Shown here piece after piece: positions 1 to 5,199 of a DNA stretch of 6,768 nt; position 1 is the first letter of the stretch; the number at the start of each line of letters is the position of its first letter. Under the pieces are notes generated by a model. The model was not told the DNA's origin. It was given only the letters and a program-made list of their open reading frames with translations, and searched no databases. Source of the DNA: CAVZLD01 sp964522605 (lineage in GTDB: Bacteria; Planctomycetota; Planctomycetia; Pirellulales; Pirellulaceae); assembly GCA_964522605.1 (NCBI GenBank), contig CAZFWV010000368.1, positions 1 through 6,768 on the forward strand, written 5' to 3'. Made by a program: the position numbers and the translations under genes.

Positions 1-84
1 GTCGCCTTCGGCTTGCCGTTAAACGAAGACACGGTCCCGCCGCGGCGAGGACGTTTGTTCCACTCGTGTCTGACCGCCCTAAGA
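1..84. other. Short non-coding flank downstream of the efflux gene
   Basis: This stretch follows the stop codon of the minus-strand efflux gene. No ATG occurs on the minus strand here, and the in-frame GTG candidates either run quickly into a stop or lack a ribosome binding site, so no downstream operon partner can be called. A weak three-base-pair hairpin (GCC TTC GGC, about 5-13) is too short to call a terminator. Confidence 0.5.
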
Positions 85-2862
85 TCACGTGCGCGGGGCC
101 ACGATTTGCGGGAGCCGCTCGAGCGAGTTCGTCGAGTTGCCGGCGGGTTGCGGCAGGTCGAACGTGTTGACATCGGTGGGACGCATGGAATCGGGGCTTG
201 GTTCCGGCAAGGATTCCGGCAGCGGCTCCGGCGTCGCTGGTTCGATTTCCTGTTCGAGGGACTCGGGGACTGTGTCCGGCGGTGCCTCGCCATTTGGCTG
301 CGTCAGCCGCCAATACTCGCGTGGAATCGTGGGGGGCAGTTCCAGTGCAGGACAGATGTCTTGCGATCGGATCTCGCCGAGAAGGTCGTCCAGGGGGCGG
401 TCGACCCAGCGTCCTTCTTCGTCGAGCTCCATGATTCCCAGTGTCTGCGTCAAGATCATCCGGTTTGCGTAATAGCGCAGCCAGACGCTCATGAAATTGT
501 TCTGGGCGGCGCTCAAATCCGACAGAGCAGTCAACAGATTCTGGACAGCCGTCGGACCGAACGTCGGTGGGGGAGCCCCGGGTGCGGGAACCGGCAGTGG
601 GGCACTCAGTTGCGCCTGTGTGAATTCGACGCGTCGGATGGCGATCACGACGGCCTGACGCTGGATTTCGAGATTGTCGTACAGTTGGTCAAGCTGCCGC
701 AACTGACTGCGCATCGAGCCGATCAGTCCGTCATCGAATTGAACCAATCTGCGTCGGTCGCGTGCATATTCGATCAACTGTTGTCGATAGTTGTTCCGCT
801 CGATCACTCGCGTCAGCGGGGCATCCCATTCGAGGCTGGCACTCATTCGGCCCGTCGGACCTTCGAATCGAAGTGGATTATCACCGGTCGTCCGCACATC
901 GCCGTCCAGACGCACGTCGAGAACCGATTGGAGAGCGTTGGCGTTGAACTCGATCAATCTCCAGGAATCAACCAGCGCAGCCCGGTTGTTCATATAGTCG
1001 TAGCGGAGATTACGCGCCACGTTGACCGCGGTGGGAACGTCGATTCGGACCGGTTCGAGGACGACCGACTCCAGACGCGCTCGAGCTTGAGCCAGGCTGA
1101 CTGCCTGAATGTGGTTCCCAATCGCTCGATTCCAGGCAACCAGTTGGTCGACGGCTGCAGCACGCGTGGCTTCCTGTCGCGACTCGTTCTGCAGAGTTTG
1201 CAGTTCCTCGATCAACAGTTGAAGCTGGCCAGGGAACTTCTGGAATTCCTCCGCCAATGTTGCGCGATCGCGATCGAAACGAACCTGCTCGGCAGCGTCC
1301 AGGTGTTTCTTTCGCTCGTCGGCGACGTCCTGCATGCGCCGCATGTCGCTTTCGGCGGACGCATTGAGCTGTTGGGCGCTCATCAGCATCGTCGCCGCTT
1401 CATTCAGCAGAGCGTCGAGTTCCTCGGAATCGGGTTCCCGAGGCAAGCCGCCCAGACGACTCTGGAAATCCGCCAATTGATCCTGGAGACCGATCACCCG
1501 CCGATCGATGAGTTCGAACTGTCTCACGAACGAATCGTCCAGTTCCACTTCAACATCCGGCGGCAGTCCGAGCGCTTCCTGCTTGTAGCTGTCAAGCTGG
1601 TCTTGGAATGAAGTTCGTTCTTGGCCCAACGTCGCGCGCAGCGTTTGGATACTCTGCCGAAAGTTGTCGACCTGTGTGAGATCGATCAGGCCGGCGCGCA
1701 GGTTGGCTTCCAACAACGTCAGCGTCCGCTGTTGCAGACTCAGACTATACTCATCGTTGCGAATCTGCTGGGCGCGCTGCAGCAAGCCGACGAAGCCGCC
1801 CACGTTCCCGGCTCCACCGCCTGCCAGACCGGTGGCGGAGGCAGCGCCTCCACCGCCGGCGATTCCCCCTCCACCAAAAAAACCAAACCCGGATGCGTCG
1901 GCGATTCCCCCTTGGCCGCCGGCACCGGTTCCCGTAAAGGACGTCAGTCCAGTGCCACCAAACCCGCCGCCCGGTCGACGAACGGATCCTCCGGTGAAGT
2001 TGCCCACGATGACCGACGTGTAGAACCCCTGTCGGAAAAGTTGGAAGTTGCGCAGGTTCGCCAGCATAGCACGCTGCGTGCGCGTCAATCGCTCCAGGGC
2101 GATCGTTCGACCACCACCGCGGAGGAGCGGTTGAACGAGTGCAAAGTCGACGATCGAGAAGTTACTGTTTGTGTCTGGGCCGGCGAATTGCCACGTCATC
2201 TGATTCGCAAGCCCGACCAGCAGTGTTCCGGCCGTGGCGAATTGACGAGTTAGATCGAGATTCGGTTCGACGTTCAACAGGTTCAGCTCGCCTCCCGCTC
2301 GGTCTCGACCGAGATGATCAAATCGAGTATCCACTCCACCGTAGAATTGCGTCTCAAAGGCGAATCGCTCGGTGCTCACATCGACGGCCGTCAGATATAG
2401 TTCCTCCAACTGGCCTTGATAGTTGGGCGAATGCATGTAGGCCAGTCGTAAGGCAGTGTCCATGTTCAGGACGATCTCGCCCTGCTCGGTGAGCGGTACG
2501 TATTCGCCGAGCCGCTGACGCCAATATGGATTGTCGAGCTGATTGGTTACTCCATTGTCGAGCCAGTGCTTGTAACCCTTCATACCCCACACACACTGCA
2601 TGAACTCGTGCGATGGGGGATCGTCGGCGGGCATCGGCGGACAATCGATGTTCTCAGGAACGTAGTTGCGGCTTCGCGGATCTGGATCGATGGAAAACTC
2701 CGGTTGCTGCCACCGCGGATCACACGAGCTTTCCGCAATCGTGTCGTACACATCGCGGTCGACTTGCAGGCGGTATTTTTCTCGAGAGCAACCGACCAAC
2801 ACGGAACACAGTCCGAGAATGAGCAGCAAACCACGGCACAGCGGACGCTCCTTCATCCTCAT
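85..2862 (-). CDS. TolC-family outer-membrane efflux lipoprotein with large insertions
   Basis: Probably the outer-membrane channel of a type I secretion or RND/ABC efflux system; members form trimeric barrels with a periplasmic helical tunnel. The start at 2862 is chosen because AGGA (2868-2871) lies 5 bases upstream and the protein then begins with a lipoprotein signal: charged start, hydrophobic run LLLILGLCSVLVGC, predicted lipidated Cys25. A longer frame to 2934 would bury that signal behind 24 residues. Two TolC-like halves are visible: residues about 128-436 (LNMDTALRLAYMHSP, strands ending in QPLLRGGG at 244-251, then long helices) and about 602-814 (VDVPTAVNVARNLRYDY equivalent, ending near LTQTLGIMELDEEGRW). 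Oddities are a Gly-rich block at 287-359, a charged coiled coil at about 446-601, a Pro-rich loop at 755-770 and a Pro/Glu tail from about 856. At 925 residues it is about twice the usual family length. No pump or adaptor gene is adjacent. The family call is firm; substrate is unknown. Confidence 0.88.
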   Translation of the reverse strand: MRMKERPLCRGLLLILGLCSVLVGCSREKYRLQVDRDVYDTIAESSCDPRWQQPEFSIDPDPRSRNYVPENIDCPPMPADDPPSHEFMQCVWGMKGYKHWLDNGVTNQLDNPYWRQRLGEYVPLTEQGEIVLNMDTALRLAYMHSPNYQGQLEELYLTAVDVSTERFAFETQFYGGVDTRFDHLGRDRAGGELNLLNVEPNLDLTRQFATAGTLLVGLANQMTWQFAGPDTNSNFSIVDFALVQPLLRGGGRTIALERLTRTQRAMLANLRNFQLFRQGFYTSVIVGNFTGGSVRRPGGGFGGTGLTSFTGTGAGGQGGIADASGFGFFGGGGIAGGGGAASATGLAGGGAGNVGGFVGLLQRAQQIRNDEYSLSLQQRTLTLLEANLRAGLIDLTQVDNFRQSIQTLRATLGQERTSFQDQLDSYKQEALGLPPDVEVELDDSFVRQFELIDRRVIGLQDQLADFQSRLGGLPREPDSEELDALLNEAATMLMSAQQLNASAESDMRRMQDVADERKKHLDAAEQVRFDRDRATLAEEFQKFPGQLQLLIEELQTLQNESRQEATRAAAVDQLVAWNRAIGNHIQAVSLAQARARLESVVLEPVRIDVPTAVNVARNLRYDYMNNRAALVDSWRLIEFNANALQSVLDVRLDGDVRTTGDNPLRFEGPTGRMSASLEWDAPLTRVIERNNYRQQLIEYARDRRRLVQFDDGLIGSMRSQLRQLDQLYDNLEIQRQAVVIAIRRVEFTQAQLSAPLPVPAPGAPPPTFGPTAVQNLLTALSDLSAAQNNFMSVWLRYYANRMILTQTLGIMELDEEGRWVDRPLDDLLGEIRSQDICPALELPPTIPREYWRLTQPNGEAPPDTVPESLEQEIEPATPEPLPESLPEPSPDSMRPTDVNTFDLPQPAGNSTNSLERLPQIVAPRT
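1786..2004 (-). other. Gly-rich low-complexity insert in the efflux protein
   Basis: This segment encodes residues about 287-359 of the efflux lipoprotein, dominated by Gly with Ala, Phe, Ser and Thr (for example GGGGIAGGGGAASATGLAGG). It interrupts the predicted helix between QGFYTSVIVG and LLQRAQQIRNDEYSL. The frame stays open on both sides and the flanking sequence continues the TolC fold, so it is an in-frame insertion and not a frameshift. Its role is unknown. Confidence 0.8.
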
Positions 2863-3115
2863 CGTATTCCTGTTCTTTGTGCAATCGAGACGACGATGCG
2901 AAGAAGAGACGAAATGAGCACGGCGACTCGGCATCGACGAGTCTTCCCTTGTCCATCGTCGGCAGCAGGCGGCCGCCCGTTTGAGGGGTTTTTGTAACCG
3001 CGCGTATCAGCATAGCGCTGCACGGCTAGCACTACCACAGCCAGCATCCTCATCCGCCGCCCTTGATGTCGATGGCGATGAGCAAAATGAGGACGCATCG
3101 GTACAGAAAGAGAAT

Positions 3116-3152
3116 CGGCCCGGACATCGCATTTCTGTCGCTGTCCGAGCCG
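3116..3152 (-). terminator. Possible terminator hairpin behind the dockerin-like gene
   Basis: The arms CGGC-c-CGGACA (3116-3126) and TGTCCG-a-GCCG (3142-3152) pair as 10 base pairs with one internal mismatch around a 15-base loop. Read on the minus strand, the stem is followed by the pyrimidine-rich run ATTCTCTTTCTG, which is only a weak U tract. It lies about 95 bases past the stop of the minus-strand dockerin-like gene, so a terminator is plausible but not proven. Confidence 0.35.
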
Positions 3153-3196
3153 TCATTTGCTGATTCAGAATCGTTCTCTCGGTAATCGCGCCGTCG

Positions 3197-3226
3197 CTCG
3201 TGAACGATTCCAGCTCGATTCACGAG
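3197..3226. repeat. Perfect 8-bp inverted repeat just past the dockerin-like stop
   Basis: CTCGTGAA (3197-3204) and TTCACGAG (3219-3226) are perfect inverted copies with a 14-base loop, starting about 20 bases after the stop codon of the minus-strand gene. There is no T run behind it, so it could protect the 3' end of the transcript or help termination together with the second hairpin further on. Confidence 0.4.
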
Positions 3227-3246
3227 TCGCGTGGCTCAAGGCGTGA

Positions 3247-4344
3247 TCAGAGTTCGGCGAAGGCTGCGTCAGCCAGGGACGGATCGGTCGGAGGATCCGT
3301 CTCGCCGTCGTTACACGGTCCATTTCCACGCGGTCGATCTTCCGGTGGTCCGTGTCGCCGAGGCGCATCTTCGGGAGGCGCATCACATGGTGGAACGCCG
3401 TCCGGACGCCCTTCGCCCCGCGGTACATCCTCGGGCGGCCCGTGTCGTCGTGGCACATCCGATGGGGGCACGCCGTCCGGCTGACCATCACCGCGTGGAA
3501 CGTCCTCGGGAGGTCCTTTCCCGCGCGGAACGTCGGTGGGAGGAACATCGTCCGGCTGTCCGTCACCACGAGGAACATCGTCCGGTGGTCCCTTCCCGCG
3601 CGGGACGTCTTCGGGAGGCATATCGATCGGCGGATCTCCATCAGCAGGCGGATCGCCTTCTGGCGGCGTCTCCTCCGAGTTCGTCGTGCCGTTCGGCACC
3701 CACAACTCGTCCTCCGAACTCCACTCGAAGTACTGTCCATAACCGGGGCCATCACCGGACTTGTTGTTTCCGGACTTGACCCACAACTGCGTCATGGTGC
3801 TTCCCTCTTCGAGTTCAACCTGCAACGTGTAAGACATGCCTTCGAGGCAATCAATCTTCGTATCGTAAGACTCTCCGTCCAGCGTGGCCACGCGGTAGAC
3901 GATGTTGGAAAGGTCCTTTGTGGAGGTGATCACGATGTCTCCCGTCGGAGCGCCTTCCACCGTAATCTCGGCGGTATCGCCTTGGCTTGGTGGGTCGTGA
4001 TCTTCCGGCGGTCCTTTCCCGCGCGGCACATCCTCGGGCGGTCCATTTCCGTGATCGAAACGTTTCAGACCGTACCGACCGTGAACAAAAGCGGCCACGA
4101 TGTCACCCGTGTCAAACACATCATCCTGATTCCAATCTCCCTCGTGCCAGGAAGCCTTGCGGCCGGAATTGTATTTCCCGTGCTGAAGGACTTGGACAAG
4201 ATCTTCCGTGTCAAAGAGTCCGTCACAGTTTGCATCGCCCGCAAACGAGGGTGGACCGTCGCCCAAATCGACGGGGCCGATGCCGGCGGAATCCAGGCAA
4301 TAACGTTTTTCGAGTGACTCCAACAGAGGACGGCGCGCTTTCAT
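3247..4344 (-). CDS. Dockerin-like repeat protein with Pro/Asp/Arg-rich tandem repeats
   Basis: Probably an exported or cell-surface protein of unknown function. The start at 4344 has AAGGAG (4352-4357) 7 bases upstream. Residues 1-20 contain RRPLLESLEKRYCLDSA, like the LExR-x-LL motif that opens many planctomycete exported proteins; there is no classical hydrophobic signal peptide. Residues 36-92 hold two dockerin type I-like calcium loops: D37-N39-D41-D45-D48 and D70-N72-D74-D78-D81, the second with Asp75 in the usual Gly position. Residues 122-218 form a separate domain, probably beta-rich, with the string SGDGPGYGQYFEW; I do not recognise it. Residues 243-346 are tandem charged repeats built on PPEDVPRG, and a short copy (101-119) joins the dockerin to the middle domain. 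The C-terminus (SLADAAFAEL) has no membrane anchor. No cohesin is seen in the window. Dockerin at the N-terminal end is less usual than at the C-terminus. Domain calls are good; the role is open. Confidence 0.85.
   Translation of the reverse strand: MKARRPLLESLEKRYCLDSAGIGPVDLGDGPPSFAGDANCDGLFDTEDLVQVLQHGKYNSGRKASWHEGDWNQDDVFDTGDIVAAFVHGRYGLKRFDHGNGPPEDVPRGKGPPEDHDPPSQGDTAEITVEGAPTGDIVITSTKDLSNIVYRVATLDGESYDTKIDCLEGMSYTLQVELEEGSTMTQLWVKSGNNKSGDGPGYGQYFEWSSEDELWVPNGTTNSEETPPEGDPPADGDPPIDMPPEDVPRGKGPPDDVPRGDGQPDDVPPTDVPRGKGPPEDVPRGDGQPDGVPPSDVPRRHGPPEDVPRGEGRPDGVPPCDAPPEDAPRRHGPPEDRPRGNGPCNDGETDPPTDPSLADAAFAEL
3307..3618 (-). repeat. Coding tandem repeat, 75-bp unit, PPEDVPRG-type
   Basis: Residues 243-346 of the dockerin-like protein consist of a partial unit (243-251), two 25-residue units (252-276 and 277-301), a 30-residue unit with a five-residue expansion (302-331) and a partial unit (332-346). 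Each unit starts GPPxDVPRG and continues with G-Q/R-PD-x-VPP-x-DVPR. On DNA this gives 75-base units at about 3517-3591 and 3442-3516, then 90 bases at 3352-3441. The units differ by substitutions, so the array is not a recent exact duplication. Confidence 0.85.
3988..4044 (-). repeat. Short upstream copy of the PPEDVPRG linker
   Basis: Residues 101-119 read GPPEDVPRGKGPPEDHDPP, matching the units of the C-terminal array, but lie between the dockerin-like pair and the middle domain. The DNA shares the string CCTTTCCCGCG (plus strand) with the array near 3515-3525, so the similarity is at nucleotide level as well. Confidence 0.75.
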
Positions 4345-4392
4345 GAGTGGTCTCCTTCGTGCGATTAAGTTGCAGGGACCCCGCCAGCACTG

Positions 4393-4421
4393 AGTATACC
4401 CGTCCGATTCGGCCCGGTCAC
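4393..4421 (-). promoter_or_regulatory. Sigma70-like promoter of the dockerin-like gene
   Basis: On the minus strand the -35 box is GTGACC (4421-4416, four of six matches to TTGACA) and the -10 box is TATACT (4398-4393, five of six matches to TATAAT), with an exact 17-base spacer. A transcript from here would start near 4386 and have a leader of about 42 bases that carries the AAGGAG ribosome binding site. Boxes, spacing and position all agree, but planctomycete promoter rules are poorly known. Confidence 0.45.
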
Positions 4422-4428
4422 GCTTTGG

Positions 4429-4447
4429 ATGACTCGTTTCGAGTCGT
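4429..4447. promoter_or_regulatory. Palindrome next to the -35 box, possible operator
   Basis: GACTCG-TTT-CGAGTC (4431-4445) is a perfect 6-bp dyad with a 3-base centre, extended by an A-T pair and a G-T wobble on the outside. Its centre lies about 52 bases upstream of the predicted transcription start of the dockerin-like gene, a position common for activator sites. It could also be a chance hairpin. Confidence 0.25.
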
Positions 4448-4709
4448 GAGTGACGAGCCTTACTGCACGGCGCGTACAGCGTGCGTTACACCCGACCCCG
4501 AAGCGGTGGATCGTGCTTATCCAGCGGGTAAAGCCTCGTTGCTACGCGAAAATCCGCGCGAAATGCCGGGAGCCTGGCCGCGGAGAAACGCCGAAAGACG
4601 CCAAGCTCAATCCGATCACCTCCGATGGGGCAGTCAATCTGAGGACCGTCGACTCAAGGGTTCGAGCGAGAGGAAATCACGTTGAGCATGGACCAAAGAA
4701 GGAGAGCTA

Positions 4710-4803
4710 ACCACGGATTTGACGGAGGGAACGGATCGTTACGGACAGATCGGTCGACACCCGTTTCGTCCGTCAAATCCGTGGTCTCTCTTCGATCCGT
4801 GGT
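4710..4803. repeat. Long inverted-repeat element, likely dispersed intergenic repeat
   Basis: The arms at 4711-4734 and 4761-4784 pair over 24 positions with one mismatch and one wobble. The outer 16 bases (CCACGGATTTGACGGA at 4711-4726 against 4769-4784) are perfect and 4710/4785 adds an A-T pair. The loop is 26 bases. The 9-mer ATCCGTGGT at the right end (4777-4785) recurs directly at 4795-4803, and a run of seven T follows at 4812-4818. Genes on either side are divergent, so a terminator is not expected here. Strings like ATCCGTGG are, from memory, frequent in dispersed intergenic repeats of environmental bacteria including planctomycetes; a genome search is needed to show copies. Confidence 0.55.
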
Positions 4804-5116
4804 TTCGCTCGGTTTTTTTGGAACAACGAGGGCACAAACCCTGGGGCACCCGCCGTGCTGCTGTTTAGACAGTCGTACACTGTTAAGTTTTTGTGTGGCA
4901 TAATTCGGCGTTTTGGTCTGATCACGCAGTGGGCCATAATACACGACTGTAAGAGCCTTTCTCAAGACTCGACGGATGGCCGCTGAATCGGCGATCGGAC
5001 AGCCGACGGCGTTGCCGGGGTTCGGTCTGTTCAAGCGGTCCCGTCCGGCGAATAGTCGCGACTTCAGGTTCTTGCTAGCCGGCTTCGCCTGGACAACGAT
5101 TCCGGATAAACTCCCA

Positions 5117-5163
5117 CGGTTTTCGCTCGCTGGGAACAATGTCCAGCGGAGGGTGGAAAACCG
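5117..5163 (+). promoter_or_regulatory. Nested hairpin in the leader of the fusion enzyme gene
   Basis: An outer stem CGGTTTTC (5117-5124) / GAAAACCG (5156-5163) encloses an inner stem CGCTGG (5128-5133) / CCAGCG (5143-5148) with a 9-base loop; internal loops of 3 and 7 bases lie between. The structure ends 24 bases before the AAGGA ribosome binding site at 5188-5192. It could be a leader element affecting translation or mRNA stability. It matches no riboswitch class that I recognise. Confidence 0.35.
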
Positions 5164-5199
5164 CAAACGTTCTGATTTTGGCAATGGAAGGAACATTCT

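Larger units (their letters stand above)
2863..3246. other. Intergenic gap between dockerin-like gene and efflux gene
   Basis: This 384-base gap carries the 3' flank of the dockerin-like gene and the presumed promoter region of the efflux gene, both read on the minus strand. Two inverted repeats near 3116-3152 and 3197-3226 are listed separately. I looked for a sigma70-like promoter ahead of the efflux gene and found only poor matches. Short open frames on both strands lack ribosome binding sites and recognisable content, so I call no gene. Confidence 0.6.
4345..5199. other. Long divergent intergenic region
   Basis: This 855-base region separates the minus-strand dockerin-like gene from the plus-strand fusion enzyme. 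It contains a promoter and palindrome for the former (4393-4447), an inverted-repeat element (4710-4803), two CATAAT boxes (4899-4904 and 4935-4940) that could serve the latter, and a nested hairpin (5117-5163). Open frames here (for example a GTG-initiated plus-strand frame at 4347-4685 and a minus-strand frame at 4654-5448) lack ribosome binding sites or overlap the repeat, and are not called. Between about 4450 and 4700 I see nothing beyond short chance stems. Confidence 0.6.

Noticed and set aside
13..1611. Long plus-strand open frame of 532 residues opposite the efflux gene
   Set aside because: It is antisense to a gene with clear TolC homology, has no recognisable domain or signal and no ribosome binding site that I could see. 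Long antisense frames are common in GC-rich coding DNA.
2971..2980. GGCGGCCGCC palindrome followed at a distance by GGGGTTTTTG
   Set aside because: The palindrome has no loop and the T run is not adjacent, so it is not a credible terminator. No plus-strand gene ends here.
2981..3163. Small plus-strand frame with calcium-loop-like DVDGDEQNED
   Set aside because: It is a single acidic string in a 60-residue frame with no ribosome binding site and no second loop; a chance resemblance.
3200..3484. Collagen-like Gly-rich plus-strand frame (GGPCRRGASSGG-type)
   Set aside because: The periodicity comes from the antisense of the PPEDVPRG repeats, and there is no independent start signal.
3352..4317. 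Plus-strand open frame of 321 residues opposite the dockerin-like gene
   Set aside because: It is a shadow of the repetitive minus-strand gene, with no domain match. The minus frame has the dockerin loops and a strong ribosome binding site.
4659..4666. GGTTCGAG, like a tRNA T-loop
   Set aside because: The flanking bases do not pair as a T-stem, and no acceptor or anticodon arm can be built around it.
4347..4685. Divergent 112-residue plus-strand frame starting next to the dockerin-like gene
   Set aside because: It has a GTG start without a ribosome binding site, overlaps the promoter of the neighbouring gene, and shows no recognisable content.
4682..4903. Small plus-strand frame with SVKSVVSLRSVVS
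   Set aside because: It is generated by the inverted-repeat element and its direct 9-mer copies, and no coding signal is seen.
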